From positions 1 through 33,958 of the forward strand of contig NZ_WTLB01000042.1 of the NCBI RefSeq assembly GCF_011378855.1: 33,958 nucleotides of DNA. Direction: 5' to 3'. Of the stretch, positions 10,985 through 19,461 are shown piece by piece. Both the position numbers and the translations under genes were made by a program. The notes beneath the pieces are model-generated. The model saw nothing but the letters and a program-made list of their open reading frames with translations. It was not told the DNA's origin and made no database searches. The stretch comes from Pseudoalteromonas sp. Z1A8 (GTDB lineage Bacteria > Pseudomonadota > Gammaproteobacteria > Enterobacterales > Alteromonadaceae). The number at the start of each line of letters is the position of its first letter. Positions within the stretch are counted from its first letter, which is position 1.

Positions 10985-11455
10985 TTACAGCTCAGCGACA
11001 AGTTTTTCAACGATGTCACTATGTGCGGCTTGATTAATTTCACGCTCTAAAATACGTTCTGCACCAATCACAGCCAGCGTTGCTACTTGTTTACGTAGCT
11101 CTTCTGTTATGCGATTACGTTCAGACTCAACTTCAGAGTGCCCTTGAGCAATGATACTTTCACGCTCTTGCTGACCACGAAGTGTTTCTTCGTCAACAAT
11201 TAGCACTGCACGCTTTTTAGCTTGATCAATGATATCTGCCGCTTGAGCTTTTGCATCTTTAAGCTGTTCAGCAGCTTTCTTTTGCGCAAGTTCTAAGTCT
11301 TTTTCGGCTCTATCAGAGGCAGCTAAACCATCTTCGATTTTTTTCTGGCGAGCTTCAATTGCACCGTTTAGTGGTGGCCATACGTATTTCATACAAAATA
11401 ATACGAACACCGTAAACGCAATCAATTCACCGATAAGAGTGGCGTTTAAATTCAC
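10985..11455 (-). CDS. atpF: ATP synthase Fo subunit b
   Basis: The stator subunit, with one N-terminal membrane helix (residues 5-24, [19 protein letters not shown]) followed by a long charged coiled coil to residue 156. The length is the same as in E. coli, and the ends MNLNAT and [10 protein letters not shown] are nearly identical. The start codon is GTG at 11455, placed after a very strong AGGAGGAGC; E. coli atpF also uses GTG. It functions as a dimer holding delta and alpha-beta against rotation. Confidence 0.98.
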   Translation of the reverse strand: MNLNATLIGELIAFTVFVLFCMKYVWPPLNGAIEARQKKIEDGLAASDRAEKDLELAQKKAAEQLKDAKAQAADIIDQAKKRAVLIVDEETLRGQQERESIIAQGHSEVESERNRITEELRKQVATLAVIGAERILEREINQAAHSDIVEKLVAEL

Positions 11456-11496
11456 AACCGCTCCTCCTTAAATAGTAAGCTGTTCAAAAAATAAAA

Positions 11497-11769
<273 letters not shown>

Positions 11770-11811
11770 TTAAAGTTAAATATTAAAAGTTATAAAAATT
11801 AAAGTTGTAAA

Positions 11812-12684
<873 letters not shown>

Positions 12685-13065
12685 TTAATGTTTAAAAAAA
12701 ACGGGTGCGAACAATCCAGTAAATAGCGCCAGTATATAAGTACTAAAAAAAGGTAATAAAATTACCGGAAAATGCTTCAGTACTAGCGCAAACAATACGA
12801 TTGTTAGCATAAACTTTAATCCGTTGCCGCGTTTCAACGAGGCATACGCTTGATTTGCTCGGCTTGCACCCATATATCTGAATGCATAAAGCGCAAATAC
12901 AAAGTGCGGAAGTACTGCTACAGCTCCACCAACAAGTGATGAAAGCCCTGCATTGACTCCCGAACTAAAAAAAATAATTACAGCAGCAACTAATGCTACA
13001 ACACCCTGAAGGCAAATTAACTTTAATACGGCAAGTCGATATGGACTTGCTAACTTGTCAGTCAC
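12685..13065 (-). CDS. atpI: ATP synthase accessory protein AtpI
   Basis: A small membrane protein (126 residues, four hydrophobic segments) that opens the operon. In other bacteria AtpI/UncI helps c-ring assembly or Mg2+ handling, but it is not essential. Position and size identify it more than sequence does. GGAVAVLPHFVFALYAFRYMGA is typical of the family. The start codon is GTG at 13065 with AAGG upstream. It ends 15 bp before atpB. Confidence 0.9.
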   Translation of the reverse strand: MTDKLASPYRLAVLKLICLQGVVALVAAVIIFFSSGVNAGLSSLVGGAVAVLPHFVFALYAFRYMGASRANQAYASLKRGNGLKFMLTIVLFALVLKHFPVILLPFFSTYILALFTGLFAPVFFKH

Positions 13066-13117
13066 GTTTAGTTAACCTTTATTGCGTTCTAATTGTTAGG
13101 GTGTGAAAACTGGCGAA

Positions 13118-13145
13118 ATTATACTTAATCCTGCCAGTTTTGCAA
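13118..13145 (-). promoter_or_regulatory. Promoter of the atp operon, with inverted repeat
   Basis: On the minus strand -35 TTGCAA (plus 13140-13145), a 16-bp spacer and -10 TATAAT (plus 13118-13123) lie about 50 bp upstream of the atpI GTG. A perfect 9-bp inverted repeat, AAAACTGGC (13106-13114) with GCCAGTTTT (13133-13141), brackets the -10. It could be an operator or a hairpin. I see no terminator between parB and this promoter. Confidence 0.75.
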
Positions 13146-13207
13146 CTTGAGTAGACGCTTTGTAACACGAAATAGCTACAAATGTCCCTTTTCAGACATG
13201 TAATAAA

Positions 13208-14131
13208 TTAATGGTGGGTATTGTCGTGATTGATATGATTTAAAATGCCGTCAAGTTCGTCTAAATTAGTATAAGAAATAACAAGCTTACCTTTGCCTTT
13301 TTTATTGTAGTTAATCTCAACTTTGGCACCTAGGTTTTCAGCGAGTTGTTGCTCTAACTGCTTAACATCAGGATCTTTTTCGGTTACTTCTTTAGCAGGT
13401 ACAGGCTCTAAAATAGAACGTACGAGCTTTTCCGTTTCTCGAACGGTTAGTGCTTTAGCAACCGCTAAGCGAGCAGCATCTGACTGCGCTTCACCTTCAA
13501 GAGCTAACAGGCAACGAGCATGGCCCATTTCGATATCGCCATGTTCTAACAGAATTTTTACATCGCTATTTAAATTATTTAAGCGCAGTAAGTTAGTCAC
13601 TGTTGTACGTGATTTACCAACGGCATCGGCTACTTGCTGATGTGTTAGTTCAAACTCTATAAGTAAACGATTAAGTGCAACCGCTTCTTCCATAGCATTT
13701 AAATCTTCACGCTGAATATTTTCTATCAGTGCAATAGCAACAGCTGCTTCATCAGGTACATCTTTAATAATACAAGGTACTGTTTCAAGCTTAGCTATTT
13801 GCGCAGCGCGCCAACGACGCTCACCAGCAATAATTTCAAAGCTATTGTGTGCAATAGGGCGCACAACAATGGGTTGAATAATACCTTGTGAGCGAATAGA
13901 ACTAGCAAGCTCTTCTAACGCCTCTTCAGACATGTCTTTACGAGGTTGGTATTTACCAGAGTGTAAAAACTCTATTGGGAGTTTTTGTAATTCACTATTA
14001 TTAGCCGCAGCATTTTGCACAGCCTCAGAAACGTTTGATGTGTCTTGTTCCTTGCTTGGGCTTGGTGCAGGCTTTGACGAACTTAAAAGTGCATCGAGTC
14101 CTCGGCCTAAACCTCGTTTTTTAGCAGACAT
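13208..14131 (-). CDS. parB: Chromosome partitioning protein ParB
   Basis: A CTP-dependent clamp that loads on parS sites and spreads, marking the origin region for segregation. It has 307 residues. The N-terminal KKRGLGRGLDALLSS is the ParA-interacting peptide. From about residue 52, LPIEFLHSGKYQPR begins the ParB/Srx domain, which contains the CTP-binding GERRWRAAQIAK. A helix-turn-helix follows (QQVADAVGKSRTTVTNLLRL), then a C-terminal dimerisation region after a charged linker. The ATG at 14131 has GAGG upstream. It follows parA by 20 bp. Matching parS sites are found inside recF in this same window. Confidence 0.97.
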   Translation of the reverse strand: MSAKKRGLGRGLDALLSSSKPAPSPSKEQDTSNVSEAVQNAAANNSELQKLPIEFLHSGKYQPRKDMSEEALEELASSIRSQGIIQPIVVRPIAHNSFEIIAGERRWRAAQIAKLETVPCIIKDVPDEAAVAIALIENIQREDLNAMEEAVALNRLLIEFELTHQQVADAVGKSRTTVTNLLRLNNLNSDVKILLEHGDIEMGHARCLLALEGEAQSDAARLAVAKALTVRETEKLVRSILEPVPAKEVTEKDPDVKQLEQQLAENLGAKVEINYNKKGKGKLVISYTNLDELDGILNHINHDNTHH

Positions 14132-14151
14132 GTTATTTTTTTACCTCAAAG

Positions 14152-14937
14152 TTAGGCGACAACGGACGCTGTTTTTTCTTTTCTGCGTAACATTTCACCA
14201 GCGAGTGCTAAATATGCTTTAGCGCCACTTGATGCCCGGTCATAGTACATAGCAGGAGTACCAAAACTAGGTGCTTCAGCTAAACGAACATTACGCGGGA
14301 TCACCGTACGGTATACCTTATCGCCAAAATGTTGTTTTAATTGTTCTGATACGTCATTTGCTAAACGATTACGCGGATCGTACATAGTACGAAGTATGCC
14401 TTCAATTTGTAAGCTAGGGTTTACTAACTTAGCAAGTTGCGTAATCGTATCCATTAATGCGGTTAACCCTTCAAGTGCATAATACTCACACTGCATTGGC
14501 ACTAAAATAGAATCAGCTGCGGCCATTGCGTTAACAGTTAACATATTTAGAGAGGGCGGACAGTCGATAAAAATAAATTCGTACTGGTCCTGAATTTTTT
14601 CAAGTGCGTTGCGTAAACGCACTTCACGGGCAAATAATTCCATAAGTTTAACTTCTGCAGCGGTAACATCACCGTTTGCGGCAATCATATGGTATTCACC
14701 AGACGTTTCTTTGATGATAACGTCTTCTATAGGCTTATCTTCAATAAGTAAGTCGTAAATAGTTGGCACGTCGCCATATTTATCTACGCCACTACCCATA
14801 GTCGCATTACCTTGCGGATCGAGATCAATTAACAGCACTTTACGTTTCGTTGCAGCCATAGACGCAGCGAGGTTAACAGCGGTTGTAGTTTTACCCACTC
14901 CACCTTTTTGATTTGCTAATGCGATGACTTTTGCCAC
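14152..14937 (-). CDS. parA: Chromosome partitioning ATPase ParA (Soj)
   Basis: A Walker-type ATPase that binds nucleoid DNA as an ATP dimer and is released by ParB, moving the origin. It has 261 residues. The deviant Walker A KGGVGKTT is at residues 11-18 with the signature first Lys. DLDPQGNATMGSG and FIFIDCPPSLNMLTVNA carry the other nucleotide motifs. The start is GTG at 14937, since MAKVIALANQKGG is the conserved family N-terminus. It lies 14 bp after rsmG and 20 bp before parB, in one apparent operon with mnmG. Confidence 0.97.
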   Translation of the reverse strand: MAKVIALANQKGGVGKTTTAVNLAASMAATKRKVLLIDLDPQGNATMGSGVDKYGDVPTIYDLLIEDKPIEDVIIKETSGEYHMIAANGDVTAAEVKLMELFAREVRLRNALEKIQDQYEFIFIDCPPSLNMLTVNAMAAADSILVPMQCEYYALEGLTALMDTITQLAKLVNPSLQIEGILRTMYDPRNRLANDVSEQLKQHFGDKVYRTVIPRNVRLAEAPSFGTPAMYYDRASSGAKAYLALAGEMLRRKEKTASVVA

Positions 14938-14951
14938 GGTGTCTCTGATCC

Positions 14952-15572
14952 CTAGTCTTTAGAAAGAATAATTAAATGTCGTTGTGCATCTAAATTAGGT
15001 ACTTCTAATGCAATTTTTTGCTCAAACTTAACGCCTGCAGGAAGTGACTCTAGCTCTTCGCTAGGAAACACGCCTTTAAGTGCTATAAATTTACCCGAAT
15101 GATCGATTAAGTGCGAACACCAGTCAACCATATCTTGTAATGAAGCAAAAGCACGACTTAGTACGCCGTCTAATTTAACACTTGGTTGATATTCTTCAAC
15201 TCTTGACTGAACCGGGGTTACATTATCAAGACCAAGCTCATGTTTAACATGCATTAAAAATCGTACACGTTTACCTAAGCTATCTAATAACACAAAGTGT
15301 GTATTAGGCAATGCTATTGCTAATACGATACCCGGTAAGCCAGGACCCGTACCAACATCAATATAATGATGACCGGGTAAGTGAGGCGCAACAACTAAGC
15401 TATCCATAATATGCTTAATCATCATTTCTTCAGGTAAGCGTACTGAAGTTAAGTTATAAGCCTTATTCCACTTATTCAATAACTCGACGTAACGAACTAG
15501 CTGTTGCTGTTGTTTTTCTGTTAGCGCAATATCAGTTTGCGCTAACAATGTAGTTAATTGTTGCTGTAACAC
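14952..15572 (-). CDS. rsmG: 16S rRNA (guanine-527 N7) methyltransferase RsmG (GidB)
   Basis: Methylates N7 of G527 in 16S rRNA with S-adenosylmethionine. Loss of this activity gives low-level streptomycin resistance in several bacteria. It has 206 residues, as in E. coli (207). [17 protein letters not shown] (about 65-81) is the SAM-binding motif, and [12 protein letters not shown] is a typical N-terminal RsmG segment. The start is GTG at 15572 with AGGG 8 nt upstream; there is no nearby ATG. It lies 15 bp after mnmG, the classic gidA-gidB pair. Confidence 0.97.
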   Translation of the reverse strand: MLQQQLTTLLAQTDIALTEKQQQQLVRYVELLNKWNKAYNLTSVRLPEEMMIKHIMDSLVVAPHLPGHHYIDVGTGPGLPGIVLAIALPNTHFVLLDSLGKRVRFLMHVKHELGLDNVTPVQSRVEEYQPSVKLDGVLSRAFASLQDMVDWCSHLIDHSGKFIALKGVFPSEELESLPAGVKFEQKIALEVPNLDAQRHLIILSKD

Positions 15573-15587
15573 TATGTACCCTTATCG

Positions 15588-17477
15588 TTACGCAGATTTG
15601 CGTAATAAGCCTTGCTTCTTCAGATACACTAATAATAGCGAAATCGCCGCTGGGGTGATACCAGAAATACGCGATGCTTGACCAATAGTGTCAGGACGCG
15701 ATTCAATAAGCTTGGCAACTACCTCATTTGACAAACCAGATACGGTTTTATAATCAAACTCTTTTGGTAAAATTGTTTGCTCATGACGAAGCTGTTTGTT
15801 GATCTCATCTTGTTGACGCGCAATGTAACCTGCGTACTTAGTATGGATCTCAACTTGTTCAAGTGCTGCTTTGTTTGTAAATTCAGATCCTAATCCTTCT
15901 ATAGCCATAAGATCGTTATAACGAATCTCTGGGCGACGAAGTAATTCTTCTAAACTTGCTTCACGTGTAAGCGGTGTTTTCAGTAATGCATTTACTTGAT
16001 CTACAACGGCGTGATCTTTATGAATCCACGTATCTTTAATGCGTTGCTTCTCTTTTTCGATTACTTCCATTTTTTCGTTAAATGCCTGCCAGCGTTCGTC
16101 ATTAACTAAACCTAGTTCACGGCCTTTTTCAGTTAAACGAATATCAGCATTATCTTCACGAAGTAATAAACGGTATTCGGCACGACTGGTAAACATGCGG
16201 TATGGTTCTTTTGTACCCAGTGTTGCTAAGTCGTCGATTAATACACCAACGTAAGCTTCATCACGACGTGGTGTCCAAGAATCTTTGCCTTGTACTTTTA
16301 GTGCAGCATTCATACCTGCAATTAAGCCTTGTGCACCCGCTTCTTCATAGCCGGTAGTACCGTTAATTTGACCCGCAAAAAATAAACCTTCAATAAATTT
16401 AGTTTCTAAAGATTGTTTTAAATCACGTGGATCAAAGTAATCATATTCAATTGCGTAACCAGGTCGACAAATATGTGCATTTTCAAAACCTGTAATCGAT
16501 TGCACAATTTCAAGTTGTACATCAAACGGTAAACTAGTCGAAATACCATTTGGGTATAATTCGTATGATGTTAAACCTTCAGGTTCAACAAATATTTGAT
16601 GTTTATCTTTATCTGCAAAACGAACAATTTTATCTTCAATTGAAGGGCAGTATCGTGGACCAATACCTTCAATAACACCTGAGTACATAGGTGAGCGATG
16701 TAAGTTTTTACGAATAACATCATGTGTTTTTTCGTTTGTGTAAGTTATGTAACACGGTATCTGTTGTGGGTGATCTGATTGTTTACCCATAAACGAAAAC
16801 ACAGGAGTTGGTGTATCACCTGGCTGTGCTTCCATTTTTGTAAAATCAACAGTACGTGCATCAATACGTGGAGGTGTACCTGTTTTTAAACGATCCACTC
16901 TAAATGGATGTTCACGTAAGCGATCAGCTAAAGCGATTGAAGGAGGATCGCCTGCACGACCGCCTTTATAATTTTCTAAACCAATATGAATTAAGCCGCC
17001 TAAAAAAGTACCCACGGTTAAAACAACACTTGGTGCACTAAAACGTAAACCCATTTGAGTTACTACGCCAGTAACACGATCGTTTTCAACAATAAGATCA
17101 TCACATGATTGTTGAAAAATCTTAAGGTTATCTTGGTTTTGTAATGTTGTTTGAATAGCCGCTTTGTACAAAGCGCGATCTGCTTGTGCTCGAGTAGCAC
17201 GAACAGCAGGTCCTTTTGAAGAATTTAGTGTACGAAATTGGATCCCGCCTTTATCAATGGCCTGTGCCATTGCACCACCAAGAGCGTCGATCTCTTTTAC
17301 CAAATGACCTTTGCCAATCCCACCAATTGCTGGGTTGCAAGACATTTGACCAAGGGTATCCATATTGTGAGTCAGTAGCAGGGTATTCATCCCCATACGG
17401 GCAGCTGCTAATGCGGCTTCAGTGCCAGCATGTCCACCACCTACTACGATAACGTCAAAATTTTCGTGAAAAATCAT
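15588..17477 (-). CDS. mnmG: tRNA 5-carboxymethylaminomethyl-uridine synthesis enzyme MnmG (GidA)
   Basis: The FAD protein that, with MnmE, modifies U34 of certain tRNAs to cmnm5U or nm5U. It has 629 residues (E. coli 629). The dinucleotide-binding motif [19 protein letters not shown] is at residues 11-29. [20 protein letters not shown] (about 48-67) and [18 protein letters not shown] are MnmG signatures. The C-terminal helical domain ends [18 protein letters not shown]. The ATG at 17477 is preceded by AGGA. A -10-like TAGAAT (plus 17526-17531) upstream suggests a promoter between the gene and oriC, as for E. coli gidA, whose transcription affects initiation. Confidence 0.99.
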   Translation of the reverse strand: MIFHENFDVIVVGGGHAGTEAALAAARMGMNTLLLTHNMDTLGQMSCNPAIGGIGKGHLVKEIDALGGAMAQAIDKGGIQFRTLNSSKGPAVRATRAQADRALYKAAIQTTLQNQDNLKIFQQSCDDLIVENDRVTGVVTQMGLRFSAPSVVLTVGTFLGGLIHIGLENYKGGRAGDPPSIALADRLREHPFRVDRLKTGTPPRIDARTVDFTKMEAQPGDTPTPVFSFMGKQSDHPQQIPCYITYTNEKTHDVIRKNLHRSPMYSGVIEGIGPRYCPSIEDKIVRFADKDKHQIFVEPEGLTSYELYPNGISTSLPFDVQLEIVQSITGFENAHICRPGYAIEYDYFDPRDLKQSLETKFIEGLFFAGQINGTTGYEEAGAQGLIAGMNAALKVQGKDSWTPRRDEAYVGVLIDDLATLGTKEPYRMFTSRAEYRLLLREDNADIRLTEKGRELGLVNDERWQAFNEKMEVIEKEKQRIKDTWIHKDHAVVDQVNALLKTPLTREASLEELLRRPEIRYNDLMAIEGLGSEFTNKAALEQVEIHTKYAGYIARQQDEINKQLRHEQTILPKEFDYKTVSGLSNEVVAKLIESRPDTIGQASRISGITPAAISLLLVYLKKQGLLRKSA

Positions 17478-17572
17478 TAATGGGATCCTACTTAAATCAA
17501 ACCGGTAAACTTCAAAAGGGAGCGTATTCTACCTAGAAATTGGCAGAAGATAAATGATTAAACAAAGGGCAA

Positions 17573-17643
17573 GATCTAAGTATGTGATCTCTAATAATAT
17601 AAAGGATCTTTTAAAGAGATCTTTTATTACTATTACTACTACT
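17573..17643. other. DNA unwinding element of oriC
   Basis: Three 13-mers, GATCTCTAATAAT (17586), GATCTTTTAAAGA (17605) and GATCTTTTATTAC (17618), resemble the E. coli L, M and R repeats, and a fourth GATCTAAG lies at 17573. After them TATTACTACTACT (17631-17643) reads on the minus strand as TAG/TAA trinucleotides. These resemble the DnaA-trio single-strand binding motif. Confidence 0.8.
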
Positions 17644-17655
17644 GATCGACTTTTC

Positions 17656-17664
17656 TGTTGATAA
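17656..17664 (-). promoter_or_regulatory. DnaA box R1-equivalent
   Basis: TTATCAACA on the minus strand, one mismatch from TTATNCACA, next to the unwinding element and preceded by GATCGAC much as E. coli R1 is preceded by GATCGCAC. A mismatch in the anchor box is slightly surprising, because R1 is normally a high-affinity site. Confidence 0.75.
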
Positions 17665-17761
17665 GGTTTAGATCTTCATTTAAAACATGAAATTAGATCA
17701 GATCTAAAGGTGTTAATATGATCGGATCATCCAGCAAATAAGCTCTGATCAAAAAGGCACT

Positions 17762-17770
17762 TTATGCACA
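17762..17770 (+). promoter_or_regulatory. DnaA box R2-equivalent
   Basis: TTATGCACA, a full match to TTATNCACA, in the same orientation as E. coli R2 (TTATACACA). Confidence 0.85.
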
Positions 17771-17795
17771 GGGTTGAATCAGTTGGATCTTATCC

Positions 17796-17804
17796 AATGG
17801 ATAA
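17796..17804 (-). promoter_or_regulatory. Weak DnaA box, R3-equivalent
   Basis: TTATCCATT on the minus strand overlaps an oppositely oriented TTATCCAAT (17790-17798), making an imperfect dyad. E. coli R3 is also a weak site here, in reverse orientation. Confidence 0.55.
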
Positions 17805-17834
17805 GCATGCTTTAAAACGCAGTTTATTCAATCT

Positions 17835-17843
17835 TTATCCACA
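17835..17843 (+). promoter_or_regulatory. DnaA box R4-equivalent
   Basis: TTATCCACA, the perfect high-affinity box, at the mioC-proximal end in the orientation of E. coli R4. Confidence 0.88.
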
Positions 17844-17905
17844 AAACCTATTAAATTATTAGTAAATTGTGGGTAACTTTATATATAACTTTTTACTTGA
17901 TCTAT

Positions 17906-18355
17906 CTATTTTATGCCTGTTTGAGCTATCCAAGAGTCTAACCATGTTAATGCAGTGTCTTCTGGTAGTGCTTCATCGAGAATATTAAGTTCTAAACGTT
18001 CTGCTACTTTTATAGCGCCTTTTTGAGTTAATAAGGCATCTATATTACGTCCTGCTAGGTTATAAGTGTCATAACTAGTGTCGCCTAAAGCGATTACTGA
18101 ATATTTTAATTCAGATAAATCATCTGCTTGAGTTACATCTTCAACAAAACTAATAAGATTTTCAGGGTAATCACCTGCACCATAAGTTGATGTGCAGATT
18201 AACCAAATGGTATTTTGCTGATCAATATCGTTAAATTCAGGTTGATCATGTAGTTGCGTAGTAATACCAAGGTTATTAAGCGCGTCGCTTAATTGCTCTG
18301 CAACATACTCGGCTGATCCCATTTGGCTGCCGACAATAAGATTTACTGAACTCAT
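17906..18355 (-). CDS. mioC: Flavodoxin-like protein MioC
   Basis: A small FMN flavodoxin of 149 residues (E. coli MioC 147). In E. coli it supports biotin synthase activity in vitro. The phosphate-binding loop GSQMGSAEYVAEQL is at residues 9-22, and the flavin-contact segments CTSTYGAGDYPENL (54-67) and ALGDTSYDTYNLAGRNID (about 90-107) are clear. The start is ATG 18355 without a strong ribosome-binding site. It is transcribed toward oriC with no terminator in the 29 bp between its stop and the last DnaA box, as in E. coli, where mioC transcription passes through oriC. MioC and sulfite-reductase-type flavodoxins are similar, but the position settles the name. Confidence 0.93.
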   Translation of the reverse strand: MSSVNLIVGSQMGSAEYVAEQLSDALNNLGITTQLHDQPEFNDIDQQNTIWLICTSTYGAGDYPENLISFVEDVTQADDLSELKYSVIALGDTSYDTYNLAGRNIDALLTQKGAIKVAERLELNILDEALPEDTALTWLDSWIAQTGIK

Positions 18356-18391
18356 GAATATTAGTGATCACATTGGTTTTAATTGCCGCCT

Positions 18392-18419
18392 ATGATAACT
18401 GAGTGAGGATAACAGTAAA
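18392..18419 (-). promoter_or_regulatory. Candidate mioC promoter with a DnaA-box-like site in the spacer
   Basis: On the minus strand -35 TTTACT (plus 18414-18419), a 16-bp spacer and -10 TATCAT (plus 18392-18397). The spacer holds TTATCCTCA (plus 18404-18412), one base from a perfect DnaA box. In E. coli DnaA represses mioC through a box at its promoter, which fits, but the hexamers here are only moderate matches. Confidence 0.45.
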
Positions 18420-19407
18420 GTTAAGAGTGCTTTTTTGTATAACTATTTTTGCGGTAATTTTACACTCATTCAAAATTGCTTCTCTAAGTTGTTGATAATG
18501 TAGTATTTAACAAATTATCTTTAAATGTAATCTTCTGATCAAGTTGTTGATAACAGTGGGGAAAGCTCTGCTTAAACTGCTTTTTTAGGTTGTTTTATAT
18601 TCGCTAAGTTATTGATATTACTTGTCAGTAAAGAATTAAATTGTAAATATCTTAATTAAAAATACATGTTGATCATAATGTGGATATAAAGCCTGTTGAT
18701 AACCTTAAATTTAGATCGAAAATAATTTTTAAAAATGATCTAATAAAGCAGATCTAATGAAATTAATTAAAAATAAGTTCATAAATAGATAAATTACAAT
18801 TGATCATGAGGTTTTTGCAGCTGATTTACCTAGTTTTGGTATTTATTTGAGCTGAAAATTAGGTATTGTGGATAAGTGATCTCGGTATTTTTAATTTTAT
18901 GCGAGTTTAGAGCTGCTATTTTTATTAATTTTGCTGGTGGAGTAAGCAGATCAAAAGTTTTGAATACTTAGCAGTTGAGTTATTTTATTTAAAAATCACA
19001 GTGATCATCAAATTATATGTTGTCAAAAGTAAGTTTTTTAGAGTACTAATCAGTGTTTTTTAGCTCTTTAATTGAGCTAATAGCATCATCTTTTGCGTGT
19101 ATGAGGTGTGTTTTAGTGCATTTTTGTGAGCTAAAGTAAGTATAAAGAAGCCATTTATAACTACTTTTTGTATGACATATAACGCTATTAAAGCGTGCGG
19201 TTGTTTGAAAAGGCATTGGTTTTAGTCTTAATAATAGGTGTAATTTGTGCTATTAATTCCCCCAATAAGCACTCTCAGTATTGCCTACTCTATATAATCT
19301 GACCTCTCTTAGCACGTAACAAAGGTAGTTTTGGATATGATTTTATTGGCAGTAATTTGCAGGCATCAGGTGTATAAATACATATTTTACAGCAGAATAT
19401 TTTACAT

Positions 19408-19432
19408 AAAAAAAGAGCACCTAAGTGCTCTT
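19408..19432 (-). terminator. Terminator downstream of mnmE
   Basis: The stem AAGAGCAC (19413-19420) with GTGCTCTT (19425-19432) and loop CTAA. On the minus strand it is followed by seven T residues. It lies 30 bp beyond the mnmE stop codon. Confidence 0.9.
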
Positions 19433-19461
19433 ATAATAAAAATATATCTGTAATAGCGTGT

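Larger units (their letters stand above)
17573..17876. other. oriC: Chromosomal replication origin oriC, E. coli type
   Basis: Lies between mnmG and mioC, as in E. coli and Vibrio chromosome 1. From left to right it has an AT-rich unwinding element with GATC-led repeats (17573-17643), then DnaA boxes matching E. coli R1 (17656-17664, reverse), R2 (17762-17770, forward), R3 (17796-17804, reverse) and R4 (17835-17843, forward). An extra reverse box TTACCCACA lies at 17868-17876. Twelve GATC Dam sites fall between 17573 and 17789, far above chance, as expected for SeqA sequestration. R1 to R4 spans 188 bp, close to the E. coli arrangement as I recall it. Function is inferred from architecture. 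Confidence 0.92.
18356..19461. other. 1.1-kb non-coding region with DnaA boxes and GATC sites
   Basis: No reading frame of convincing length or codon pattern is seen on either strand. The left two-thirds holds DnaA-type boxes all in one orientation: TTATCAACA at 18490-18498, 18545-18553 and 18694-18702, ATATCCACA at 18679-18687 and a perfect TTATCCACA at 18867-18875, all on the minus strand. Ten GATC sites lie between 18366 and 19007 and none from there to 19461. A 13-bp unit, AAGTTGTTGATAA, occurs at 18486 and 18541 with a degenerate third copy at 18606. A stem TTAGCTC/GAGCTAA (19060-19080) has no terminator tail. The right third has nothing I can name before the mnmE terminator. Confidence 0.7.

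Noticed and set aside
19060..19080. Stem TTAGCTC/GAGCTAA as a terminator or small RNA end
   Set aside because: The T-run precedes the stem on the plus strand and no U-run follows it on either strand.
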